A stretch of DNA of 64,000 nt, taken from NCBI GenBank assembly GCA_900766195.1, contig CAAFUN010000093.1, positions 62,001 through 126,000 of the forward strand. The letters are read 5' to 3'. The translations under genes were made by a program, and so were the position numbers. Each line of letters opens with the position of its first letter. Within the stretch, counting starts at the first letter, position 1. The notes beneath the pieces were generated by a model, which searched no databases, was not told the DNA's origin, and saw nothing but the letters and a program-made list of their open reading frames with translations. This DNA is from an uncultured Bacteroides sp. GTDB lineage: Bacteria; Bacteroidota; Bacteroidia; Bacteroidales; Bacteroidaceae. Shown here piece by piece: positions 33,895 to 41,689 of the stretch.

Positions 33895-34668
33895 ATGACT
33901 GTAATTTATCCATCCCCTATATTTGGTCCCGTTCATTCCCGCCGTTTAGGAGTTTCTTTGGGAATCAATCTGCTGCCTGCCGACGGCAAAGTCTGTTCTT
34001 TTGATTGCATCTATTGTGAATGTGGTTTTAATGCCGATCACCGGGCGCATCAACCTCTACCTACTCGCGAAGAGGTAAGACAAGCATTGGAAAGCAAGTT
34101 GCAGGATATGCAGGCAAATGGGCCTAAGCCCGATGTACTTACCTTTGCCGGAAACGGAGAACCTACTGCCCATCCTCAGTTTCCCGAAATTATAGAAGAT
34201 ACATTGGCTTTGCGTGATAAGTATTTCCCTCAAGCCAAAGTCAGCGTGTTGAGCAATTCTACCTTTATCTATCGTCCTGCTGTATTTGCTGCATTAAGTA
34301 AAGTGGATAACAATATTCTGAAATTGGATACGGTGAACGAGGATTATATCAATTTGCTGGATCGTCCTACTGGTCGCTATTCTGTGAATGATATCATTGA
34401 GGGAATGAAGGCATTCAAGGGGAATTGCATCATCCAGACGATGTTCCTCAAAGGAGGATACCAAGGAAAAGACATGGATAATACTTCCGATGAGTATGTA
34501 TTGCCTTGGTTGAAGGTGGTTAAAGAGATTGCTCCTCGTCAAGTGATGATCTATACGATAGATCGCGAAACACCCGATCATGATCTCCGGAAGGCTACAC
34601 CTGCCGAACTCGATCGAATTGTTGAACTGATTAAAATAGCAGGCATTCCGGCAACAGCTTCCTATTAG
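33895..34668 (+). CDS. Radical SAM protein (COG0731-like Fe-S oxidoreductase)
   Basis: A 257-residue radical SAM enzyme with the cluster motif CxxxCxxC at Cys34, Cys38 and Cys41 (VCSFDCIYCECG). The SAM-binding glycine region is LTFAGNGEPTAHPQF near 85 and a later strand VSVLSNSTFIY near 120. The opening IFGPVHSRRLGVSLGINLLP is typical of the short COG0731 group, which has no accessory cluster domain here. The substrate is unknown. It is a monocistronic core gene and not linked to a peptide precursor, so I do not suggest a RiPP role. Confidence 0.88.
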   Translation: MTVIYPSPIFGPVHSRRLGVSLGINLLPADGKVCSFDCIYCECGFNADHRAHQPLPTREEVRQALESKLQDMQANGPKPDVLTFAGNGEPTAHPQFPEIIEDTLALRDKYFPQAKVSVLSNSTFIYRPAVFAALSKVDNNILKLDTVNEDYINLLDRPTGRYSVNDIIEGMKAFKGNCIIQTMFLKGGYQGKDMDNTSDEYVLPWLKVVKEIAPRQVMIYTIDRETPDHDLRKATPAELDRIVELIKIAGIPATASY

Positions 34669-34812
34669 TATTTACCACAGGGTCTCACGCAGAGTTTACT
34701 TTTGCGTTATTTCTCTTTTAATTTCTGGTGGCTTTTTCTTTTTCCATATTGAAAATAGATTATAAATTAGCTGTCTATATATCTATTTTAAAGAATGGAA
34801 TCACAGGGTATG

Positions 34813-34900
34813 TATACGCCGCTTGTTGGATATATATATCCAGCGCGCTGGAAGTATATATCTAACAGGTCAGATATATATACCCAATGAGTTAATTATA
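34813..34900. repeat. 22-bp tandem array, TATA-ended units
   Basis: Four contiguous 22-base units starting at 34813, 34835, 34857 and 34879. Each opens with TATAC or TATATC and the units end in GATATA, GAAGTA, GATATA and AATTATA, so every junction is a dyad. Unit 2 has an inner palindrome CCAGCGCGCTGG. The middle of each unit is unrelated between copies; the spacing is what is kept. Confidence 0.85.
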
Positions 34901-35035
34901 AACCTATGACTATCAATGTGCTTATAAATCTCACTTTCGGTACTCTTACTTGTTTCAGCAAGCATATTTGCAAAATGTTTTCACCAAAAAAATAAAAATA
35001 GAGTGAAATAGTAATGATTTCTGCAATACTATGTA

Positions 35036-35043
35036 TATATTTG
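35036..35043 (+). promoter_or_regulatory. Promoter -7 box upstream of the lipoprotein cluster
   Basis: TATATTTG, 182 bases before the lipoprotein ATG. The best match in the spacer. Confidence 0.45.
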
Positions 35044-35225
35044 CCAAGGTCCGACTGATTGAAAATATCTGTATGTATCTAGAAAAAAAATTGGAGTGTA
35101 TTGAGCTCTTTTTGGCTCTGCCTGTTTAATATCGGTGAGTTATATAGAAGTACAATAGTTCCCACACTCTTATCTTGGTATTAACTGCTGCATCTAGGAA
35201 TAGGTAGCCTAAAATCTAAAACTGT

Positions 35226-36512
35226 ATGAGAAAAACGTCATTATTATCATTGTTTGTAATCTCACTGCTTGTGGTGGGCTGTACGAATGAGGACTTTTCA
35301 GATTCGGAGACCCTCTCTGAGCGCTTCTTCAAAGTGAACAGCCTTGATCAAAATTTGCAGAACATTGCTTTTTATTTGCAACAGAAGAATGATTCTTCCG
35401 ACTTTGTATCAAAGTTTGTCGACGTTTATGGTTATCCCCTTTGGAAAGATGCTGTAGTCTTCCCTGAAAATGGAAATAGGGTATATGCTGTCCCTGTAAA
35501 AAGTCTGAATTTTGGAGCTGAAATAGAAGCTATCTGGTTCTTCTCTATAGGTTCTGAATGTACTAACTATCATATCTACACCCGTAAGATGGGAGATACA
35601 ATAACCCGTCATGTAGGTGGTGACGGAGTGGAAGATACTTGGATGTTTGACTATTTTACTCGTTATGCATTGCACAAAGAGCCTGTCAGTGGTCTTATCT
35701 TTGAATCTGTAAATTCAAGAGGCTGGGTAGAAGAATACAAGTGTGTTCACATGTATGCCGGTGTAGGGGACCTTTTGGAAGATAAAGGAACTCATTGCTG
35801 GATATCTGATATTTATTTTTTCGATGATAGTACTATACTGGGTGACAGTGGTTCTTTTTACTATGGTGTTGATGGTGATGTTGGTGCGGGAGGAGGGGGA
35901 AGTAGCTCCACACAACAGGGTTCCGAAAAAGCTAATATCGAAAAAGGAATTAAAGAGAAGCTAAAGAATTGCGGCTTTGCAACTGTCTTGAATGCTATAG
36001 GAAACTTGGACAAGTTAAATATTGCTATAGATAAAACTATTAGTAAATCGGGAGAATATAATTCTCAAAAAAAACTGATGACATTGCAATCTGAAAACAT
36101 TAATGTGGAAGATCCTGCTTTTATAGAAGAATTGATTCACTTTATGCAGGACATGACCTATGATGGGGGAATATACCAATATGTAGATAACGGAAAAACA
36201 AACATCGAGTTCGAAGCTAAAGTCATTCAAGATTTGTTTAACTATACGCGGGCTGGTATTTACTTTAGTAAGGGGGGCTGTATAGTGTTGATTAATATTC
36301 CAGAAAAAAATATTGCTTTCGAAGACTATAAAAAATTTCTTGATTCTATTGGAAACAGGACAATGACGAATGCCGATTATTTCAATATGCTTAACAAATT
36401 CAATGAATACACCACCGCAATTTCATATAAGGGTAGTATTAAGAACAACCTAAATCCCTTAATGCTTGATCTGTATGGAGATCAATTTGCAAAGAACAAT
36501 TGTAATAACTAA
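35226..36512 (+). CDS. Two-domain lipoprotein with metallopeptidase-like motif; candidate effector
   Basis: 428 residues with a lipoprotein signal (LLVVGC, Cys19). Domain 1 (about 30-215, DVYGYPLWKDAVVFPENG, IEAIWFFSIG) and domain 2 (about 235-428) are separated by a glycine/serine hinge (VGAGGGGSSSTQQGS). Domain 2 holds EELIHFMQD followed 20 residues later by NIEFEAKVIQDL, a layout like HExxHxxQ...E metallopeptidases with the first His replaced by Glu. A conserved export domain joined by a flexible hinge to a variable C-terminal domain is how polymorphic toxins are built. The three paralogues behind it would fit immunity proteins. I do not recognise the family, and the toxin reading is inference. 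Confidence 0.6.
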   Translation: MRKTSLLSLFVISLLVVGCTNEDFSDSETLSERFFKVNSLDQNLQNIAFYLQQKNDSSDFVSKFVDVYGYPLWKDAVVFPENGNRVYAVPVKSLNFGAEIEAIWFFSIGSECTNYHIYTRKMGDTITRHVGGDGVEDTWMFDYFTRYALHKEPVSGLIFESVNSRGWVEEYKCVHMYAGVGDLLEDKGTHCWISDIYFFDDSTILGDSGSFYYGVDGDVGAGGGGSSSTQQGSEKANIEKGIKEKLKNCGFATVLNAIGNLDKLNIAIDKTISKSGEYNSQKKLMTLQSENINVEDPAFIEELIHFMQDMTYDGGIYQYVDNGKTNIEFEAKVIQDLFNYTRAGIYFSKGGCIVLINIPEKNIAFEDYKKFLDSIGNRTMTNADYFNMLNKFNEYTTAISYKGSIKNNLNPLMLDLYGDQFAKNNCNN

Positions 36513-36524
36513 AAACATAAAGAT

Positions 36525-37061
36525 ATGAGAACAATGAAATTATTTTTTGTATCCCTGCTGCTTTTCTGTACCAATACTCTGTTATCTGCTCAGACAGAAC
36601 GTACATGGATAGAAAAATATAACGGCGAAGAATATACCATTAAAGATGGATATTATTATGTAATTACTAACAAAAAGTATATTCTCTCTTACGATTTTAT
36701 GACCGCAGACTCCCAGCTTGAAGGAGAGGGTATATGGGACTATCAGAAACGCCGGAAAGTGCTCAGCGAAGCAATAGACAAGATTGCCAATGGGGTATTT
36801 CATCTTGATCAGGTTTATACATCAAAAGAGTATGGAGTATCAGTGATATGTACTTTTGATGTCCAGACAAAAAATTATGCGGGCGGTTTAAAGATCTTTT
36901 TCAATAAGGAAATTAAAGAATATATCACTTTGGATAAAGTCAACCAGTTGGAAAAAGCGTTACTAAAATCAGGTCTTAACGCCGGAGAAACCAATGTGGT
37001 AGATCCCAAAAAGAAGTATTTCACTATGGATGGTGCTATTGGTACAAAGAAGAAAGAATAG
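36525..37061 (+). CDS. Tandem secreted paralogue, copy 1
   Basis: 178 residues, signal peptide MRTMKLFFVSLLLFC ending near LSAQ-TERTW. The mature protein starts RTWIEKYNGEEYTI, continues through a core DSQLEGEGIWDYQKRRKVL and ends YFTMDGAIGTKKKE. It follows the lipoprotein by 12 bases, so the two are probably translated from one message. Copies 2 and 3 follow with about 90-base spacers. No known catalytic motif is seen; a small periplasmic binding or inhibitor protein is plausible. The family is not one I can name. Confidence 0.8.
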   Translation: MRTMKLFFVSLLLFCTNTLLSAQTERTWIEKYNGEEYTIKDGYYYVITNKKYILSYDFMTADSQLEGEGIWDYQKRRKVLSEAIDKIANGVFHLDQVYTSKEYGVSVICTFDVQTKNYAGGLKIFFNKEIKEYITLDKVNQLEKALLKSGLNAGETNVVDPKKKYFTMDGAIGTKKKE

Positions 37062-37094
37062 AATCTGATAGGATATATTTTAATGCTTATACTA

Positions 37095-37125
37095 TCCGGT
37101 GGGATGAAAAATGTTCGCACCGGAT
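37095..37125 (+). other. Hairpin upstream of copy 2
   Basis: ATCCGGTG and CACCGGAT pair around a loop that contains GATGAAAAATGTTC. The same hairpin position recurs before copy 3 and before the pseudogene copy, with partly changed bases, so it belongs to the duplicated unit. Confidence 0.6.
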
Positions 37126-37149
37126 AAATTTATAAACAAAGATCGGAAT

Positions 37150-37689
37150 ATGAAAACAATGAAATTCTTTTTTGTTATCTTGCTGCTTTTCTGTACCAAT
37201 ACTCTGTTATCTGCTCAGCCAGAACGTACATGGATAGAAAAATATAACGGAGAAGAATATACCATCCGAGAGAATGAACATTGTTATGTGGTTGCTAACA
37301 AGAAATATACTCTTTCTTACGATTTTATGACAGCAGATTCCCAACTTGAAGGAGAAAGTATATGGGACTATCAGAAACGGCGGAAAGTGCTCAGCGAAGC
37401 AATAGACAAGATTGCCAATGGGGTATTTCATTTTGACCGGGTATATACATCAGAAGCGTATAGAGTATCAGTGATTTGCACCTTCGACGTTAAAACAAAC
37501 AACTATGCAGGCGGTTTAAAGCTTTCTTTCGAAAAGGAGATAAAAGATTACGCCACTTTGGAAAAAGTAAGTCTGCTGGAAAAGGCATTATTGGAGTCCG
37601 GGCTTAACGCAGGGGAAACCAAGGTGGTAGACCCCAGTAAGAAGTATTTCACTATGGATGGCGTTGACGTTACAAGGAAGAAAGAATAA
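37150..37689 (+). CDS. Tandem secreted paralogue, copy 2
   Basis: 179 residues from ATG 37150 (MKTMKFFFVILLLFC, matching copies 1 and 3); the open frame reaches back to 37111 but that part is spacer conserved between the copies. The core DSQLEGESIWDYQKRRKVL differs from copy 1 by a single residue, while the regions on both sides have more changes (TIRENEHCYVVAN against TIKDGYYYVITN). The C-terminus YFTMDGVDVTRKKE is shared with copy 3. Same proposed role as copy 1, with possible divergence in specificity. Confidence 0.8.
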   Translation: MKTMKFFFVILLLFCTNTLLSAQPERTWIEKYNGEEYTIRENEHCYVVANKKYTLSYDFMTADSQLEGESIWDYQKRRKVLSEAIDKIANGVFHFDRVYTSEAYRVSVICTFDVKTNNYAGGLKLSFEKEIKDYATLEKVSLLEKALLESGLNAGETKVVDPSKKYFTMDGVDVTRKKE

Positions 37690-37726
37690 AACCATATAGG
37701 GGCACATTCTAATACTTATATTATTC

Positions 37727-37757
37727 GGTGGGCAACAGAAGTTCCCATCGGATAAGT
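37727..37757 (+). other. Hairpin upstream of copy 3
   Basis: TTCGGTGGG and CCCATCGGA can pair with two G-U steps around CAACAGAAGTT. It is at the same place as the hairpin before copy 2, and the pairing is largely kept despite base changes. Confidence 0.5.
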
Positions 37758-37777
37758 TTATAAAGAAAGAAAAGAAT

Positions 37778-38317
37778 ATGAAAACAATGAAATTCTTTTT
37801 CGTAATCCTGCTGCTTTTCTGTGCCAATACGATGTTGTTCGCCCAAGTAGAACGTACATGGACGGAAAAATACAATGGTGAAGAGTACACATTCAAAGAA
37901 ACTAAATATTCTTTTAGAATTAGCAACAAAAAGTATAATCTCTCTTACGGTAATATGACTGCAGATTCCCAGCTTGAAGGAGAGGGTATATGGGACTATC
38001 AGAAACGTCGGAAAGTGCTCAGCGAAGCAATAGACAAGATTGCCAATGGGGTATTTCATCTTGACCGGGTATATACATCAAAAGAGTATGGAGTATCAGT
38101 AATGTGTACCTTCGATGTCCAGACAAAGGATTATGCAGGAGGCATAGAACTTTCTTTCGATAAGGAAATAAAAGATTATATCACTCTGGAAAAAGTTAAC
38201 CAGTTGGAAAAGGCGTTACTGAAATATGGGCTTAACGCCGGAGAAACCAAGGTGGTAGATCCCAGTAAGAAGTATTTCACTATGGATGGCGTTGACGTTA
38301 CAAGGAAGAAAGAATAA
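37778..38317 (+). CDS. Tandem secreted paralogue, copy 3
   Basis: 179 residues, MKTMKFFFVILLLFCANTML as signal peptide. The core again reads DSQLEGEGIWDYQKRRKVL, identical to copy 1; the N-terminal mature part (TFKETKYSFRISNKKYNLSY) is the most variable. Over 73 bases of the core (nt 37988-38060) the three copies differ at one synonymous position only. Duplication is recent or the core is being homogenised. Confidence 0.8.
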   Translation: MKTMKFFFVILLLFCANTMLFAQVERTWTEKYNGEEYTFKETKYSFRISNKKYNLSYGNMTADSQLEGEGIWDYQKRRKVLSEAIDKIANGVFHLDRVYTSKEYGVSVMCTFDVQTKDYAGGIELSFDKEIKDYITLEKVNQLEKALLKYGLNAGETKVVDPSKKYFTMDGVDVTRKKE

Positions 38318-38349
38318 AAACATATAGGGTCACATTCTAATACTTATAT

Positions 38350-38385
38350 TATCCGGTGGGATAAAAAATGTTCCCTCCGGATAAG
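38350..38385 (+). other. Hairpin upstream of the pseudogene copy
   Basis: TATCCGGTGGGA and TCCCTCCGGATA pair with one mismatch around TAAAAAATGT, a further member of the hairpins found before copies 2 and 3. Confidence 0.5.
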
Positions 38386-38406
38386 TTTATAAAGAAAGAT
38401 CGGAAT

Positions 38407-38781
38407 ATGAAAACAATGAAATTATTTTTAGCAGCAGAGCTGCTTTTCTGTATATACTATGTTGTTCACCCAGATAGAACGTACATGCTCGGGAAAATAC
38501 AATGGTGAAGAGTACACATTCGAAGAAACTAAACATTCTTTTAGTATGTAGTATATATAGTATGTTCTTTTGATAGTCAAACAAAAGACTATGCAGCAGG
38601 AGTGATCTGTTTTTATAATAAACTAATAACGGGAGATTGCATTACCATAAATATGTTTGATCATTTTGAGAAGAGATTGTTTGAGTCTGGACTTAATTCA
38701 AGAGAACTTGAATTGAAAGATTCGAGTAAAAAGTGCTTCATTATATATGGTAGAGGCAAAACATCAAAGAGAAGATATTAG
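38407..38781 (+). pseudogene. Decayed fourth copy of the tandem secreted paralogue
   Basis: ATG 38407 opens like copies 1-3 (MKTMKLFL) but frameshifts within the signal peptide and stops early. Pieces in other frames still match copy 3: AATACAATGGTGAAGAGTAC near 38488 and a tail with GAGTCTGGACTTAATTC and AAAAAGTGCTTCATTAT. About 170 bases in the middle, including the whole conserved core, are missing. It shows that the array has been larger and is shrinking or recombining. Confidence 0.8.
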
Positions 38782-38929
38782 GGTGCATTCAGAAAATTCA
38801 TAGGAGCTTAGACTGAGCATAGGAATAGGAAATTTGGCATACTTTGACAGAAAATATTTGTTTGTATCTTGATAAAATCCTTATTTTGTATTACTGTTAA
38901 TGAAATAGTCCATTAAAATAGATTGAATT

Positions 38930-39439
38930 ATGAAACCAATTGCAATTAAAGACCTCTCGGAGAATTTTATTGAGACCATTAGTAAAGAATGGATGTTGGT
39001 AACCGCCGGTACTCCCGATTCGTTCAACACCATGACTGCCAATTGGGGTGGGGTAGGTTATTTATGGAACAAGCCGGTAGTCTTTGTATTTGTCCGTCCT
39101 GAACGTTATACTTTTGAATTTACCGAGAAATGCGACAGTTTTACCCTTTCTTTCCTAGGTAAGGAGAATAAAGATATCCATAAGATTTGCGGATTTAAGT
39201 CGGGTAGAGAAGTGGATAAGGTAAAGGAGACCGGATTGAAACCCATTATTACCGAAAAGGGTAACGTCACTTTCGAACAATCTCGTCTTACGCTGGAATG
39301 CAGAAAGCTTTATACCAGTGTGTTGAAAGAGGAATCATTTATTGATACTGCCTCTTTTAAACAATGGTACGGAGGCGTTCATGGCAATTTACACCATGTC
39401 TATGTGGCTGAGATTACCGATGTATGGGTGAAGGAATAA
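38930..39439 (+). CDS. Flavin reductase-like (flavoredoxin-type) protein
   Basis: FMN-binding split-barrel protein of 169 residues, of the flavin reductase / flavoredoxin group. The region MTANWGGVGYLWNKPVVFVF (about 36-55) and VRPERYTFEFTEKCDSFTLS are characteristic and include residues that contact FMN phosphate. The redox partner is unknown; the group reduces flavin or small electron carriers. It faces the SulP gene across a 22-bp array and shares no operon. Confidence 0.88.
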   Translation: MKPIAIKDLSENFIETISKEWMLVTAGTPDSFNTMTANWGGVGYLWNKPVVFVFVRPERYTFEFTEKCDSFTLSFLGKENKDIHKICGFKSGREVDKVKETGLKPIITEKGNVTFEQSRLTLECRKLYTSVLKEESFIDTASFKQWYGGVHGNLHHVYVAEITDVWVKE

Positions 39440-39467
39440 CGGACACGTTTATTTCGTGCGCCATTCA

Positions 39468-39555
39468 CTCGTATCTTGATTATAGAATCCTATTATATGA
39501 TTCTAAGAATAGTATCGTATGATTCTGGTAATCCTATTATAGGATTCTATAAACT
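39468..39555. repeat. 22-bp tandem array with GATTCT core and outer inverted repeat
   Basis: Three clear units start at 39490, 39512 and 39534 (shared TAT..GATTCT); a weaker unit with a one-base shift starts at 39468. The outer parts also form an inverted repeat: TATAGAATCCTATTATA at 39481 and nearly its complement ending at 39550. It lies between convergent genes and could also help end transcription. Confidence 0.75.
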
Positions 39556-39600
39556 ATAAACTACTTATCGGAGATGCTTCTAGCGTGAAATGCTTTTTCT

Positions 39601-41277
39601 TTACAATAGTTTTTTTGCTCTATCAAGTGCCACATTAATATTGGGGCAGATATTTTCTTGCCCAAGCAGTTCGTAGAATCCCGATTTCTGCAAAACTTCA
39701 TGTACTTTTTCGTTCACCCCTGAAAGCACAATGGTTATCTTTTCACGTTGTGACATACGGCAAAGGCTTGTGAGATTGTGAATACCTGTAGAATCAATGA
39801 AAGGTACCCTTCGCATACGGATGATACGTACTTTGGGGCGATCGCCTATCTGTGCCATGGTCTCTTCAAACTTGGTAGCTATACCAAAGAAATAGGGTCC
39901 GTTAATTTCGTACACTTCCACACCCTTAGGGATAACAAGATGCTCTTCATGAAGTGCAATGTCAAGTTCCGTATTAGGATCTATTTCGTCTTTTATCACC
40001 GAAATTTCAGTTGTTTCCATTACCCGTCGCATAAAGAGAATGCAGGCAATGACCAAACCTGTTTCGATGGCTACGGTCAAATCGAAAATAACCGTCAGTA
40101 GGAAAGTGATGAGCAATACTGTTACGTCGGATTTTGGGTTGTTGAACAAGGCCTTGAACACGCGCCAGCCGCTCATGTTATAAGATACCACCACCAGTAC
40201 TCCGGCCAGACAAGCCATAGGGATATATTGGGCAAGCGGCATGAGGAACAACAAGATCAGTAATAGTACCACTGCATGTATTATGCCGGCAACGGGCGTT
40301 TTTCCACCGTTGTTGATATTGGCCATTGTACGTGCTATGGCTCCTGTAGCAGGTATTCCACCAAATAGCGGAGTGATAATATTGGCTGCTCCTTGTGCAA
40401 TAAGCTCAGTATTGGAGTCGTGTTTGTCACCTATAACACCGTCGGCAACCGTAGCAGAAAGCAGCGACTCAATGGCTCCCAGTACGGCTATGGTGATGGC
40501 AACGGGGAATAAATTCTTGATGGCTTCCCAATTTAGTGAGGGCATTGATGCTTCCGGCAGTTGTGCCTTAATACTGAAGCGGTCTCCAATAGTGCTGATG
40601 CTGTCAATCCCGAAATAGATCTTCATAAAATAGACGGCAAGAGTGACTGCTACGATGGCAATGAGTGAGCCTGGTATCTTTTTTGAAAACTTAGGAGTGA
40701 TGGCGATAATAGCGATACTAACGATGCTGACTGCCGTATTCCACCAGTTAATGGTATCGAAATGTCGAAAGTAAATCATCCATTTCCCAATGAAGTCTCC
40801 CGGCACTTTCTCCCCTCCGAAGCTCAGGCCGAAGATATCGGCTATCTGCGTGGTAAAGATCGTAACTGCAATACCGCTTGTGAAACCCACAATAATAGGA
40901 TAAGGGATAAATTTGATAACAGCTCCCAGCTTGAATACACCCAAAAGAATGAGAAGAATCCCCGCCATAAGTGTTGCCACAATCAGTCCCGCCTCTCCAT
41001 ATTGCTGTATCACACCATATACAATGACGATAAACGCTCCTGTGGGGCCGCCTATCTGTACTTTGCTTCCTCCCAAAAGAGAGATGATGAAACCGGCAAT
41101 GATGGCCGTGATAATACCTTTTTCGGGCGAAACCCCAGATGCGATACCAAATGCAATGGCGAGCGGAAGAGCAACGATGCCGACAATAACACCTGCCATC
41201 AGGTCGGCCATAAAGAGTTCTTTAGAGTAATTCTTCAGAGTTGTACACAACTTGGGTTTGAAATCAAACACTTTCAT
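39601..41277 (-). CDS. SulP-family anion transporter with STAS domain
   Basis: Inner membrane transporter of the SLC26/SulP family, 558 residues with about 12 membrane segments up to about 420, including the signature-like LPLAIAFGIASGVSP near 37 and QIGGPTGAFIVIVYG near 75. The C-terminal STAS domain (about 435-555) has the RRVPFIDSTGIHNL loop. Members carry sulfate, bicarbonate or dicarboxylates; which one is not visible. Monocistronic, with promoter box TACCTTTG at 41322. Confidence 0.94.
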   Translation of the reverse strand: MKVFDFKPKLCTTLKNYSKELFMADLMAGVIVGIVALPLAIAFGIASGVSPEKGIITAIIAGFIISLLGGSKVQIGGPTGAFIVIVYGVIQQYGEAGLIVATLMAGILLILLGVFKLGAVIKFIPYPIIVGFTSGIAVTIFTTQIADIFGLSFGGEKVPGDFIGKWMIYFRHFDTINWWNTAVSIVSIAIIAITPKFSKKIPGSLIAIVAVTLAVYFMKIYFGIDSISTIGDRFSIKAQLPEASMPSLNWEAIKNLFPVAITIAVLGAIESLLSATVADGVIGDKHDSNTELIAQGAANIITPLFGGIPATGAIARTMANINNGGKTPVAGIIHAVVLLLILLFLMPLAQYIPMACLAGVLVVVSYNMSGWRVFKALFNNPKSDVTVLLITFLLTVIFDLTVAIETGLVIACILFMRRVMETTEISVIKDEIDPNTELDIALHEEHLVIPKGVEVYEINGPYFFGIATKFEETMAQIGDRPKVRIIRMRRVPFIDSTGIHNLTSLCRMSQREKITIVLSGVNEKVHEVLQKSGFYELLGQENICPNINVALDRAKKLL

Positions 41278-41321
41278 TCTTCAGATGAGTTTACTTTTAC
41301 ACATTTTTTGTTTTGAGGGTG

Positions 41322-41329
41322 CAAAGGTA
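41322..41329 (-). promoter_or_regulatory. Promoter -7 box for the SulP gene
   Basis: TACCTTTG on the minus strand, 44 bases before the ATG. Confidence 0.6.
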
Positions 41330-41560
41330 CGCTATAATTTTTGAAGCTCCACCTATAAATGTAAAAAAGAAGGAGTGACACACTGAAGTATCGTCATCGG
41401 AAATTGGCAACAACCAGCTTGAACTTAACCCTTAATTTCTAGAAACGCTTTATTTTGTAATTCAAGTAAGTTAAACAAAACTTAAATAAGAACTAAATAT
41501 GGTGATAATTAATTATCTGATGAATCTTTTTTCACATCATGTTGTTGAGGTATACATAAT

Positions 41561-41575
41561 TTAGAATCAGTCTAA
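41561..41575. promoter_or_regulatory. PerR-box-like 7-1-7 dyad upstream of rubrerythrin
   Basis: TTAGAATCAGTCTAA matches 11 of 14 fixed positions of the PerR consensus TTATAATnATTATAA and is itself a near-perfect dyad. It is 115 bases before the rubrerythrin ATG. A TCTAAAT half-site follows at 41580. Confidence 0.45.
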
Positions 41576-41689
41576 GAGGTCTAAATGCAGTTTTTTTTAA
41601 TTAAGAGTTGTATATTAGTGCCCAATACAAAATGTGGAATCAATACAGATATAAACGAATTGTAATTTAACTAACTAATAAAAGAGATT

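Larger units (their letters stand above)
34669..35225. other. Gene-free region before the lipoprotein cluster
   Basis: About 560 AT-rich bases. It contains the 22-bp tandem array at 34813-34900 and a promoter box TATATTTG at 35036-35043. The leader from there to the lipoprotein start is about 180 bases and shows no obvious structure. Confidence 0.7.
41278..41689. other. Divergent spacer between the SulP gene and rubrerythrin
   Basis: About 410 bases without a gene. It holds the minus-strand promoter box for the SulP gene (41322) and a PerR-like box at 41561-41575 upstream of rubrerythrin. I see no clear TAnnTTTG box for rubrerythrin. Confidence 0.6.

Noticed and set aside
40762..41316. 184-codon plus-strand frame opposite the SulP gene
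   Set aside because: Shadow of an intact transporter; the translation is charged, without domain features, and covers the SulP start region.
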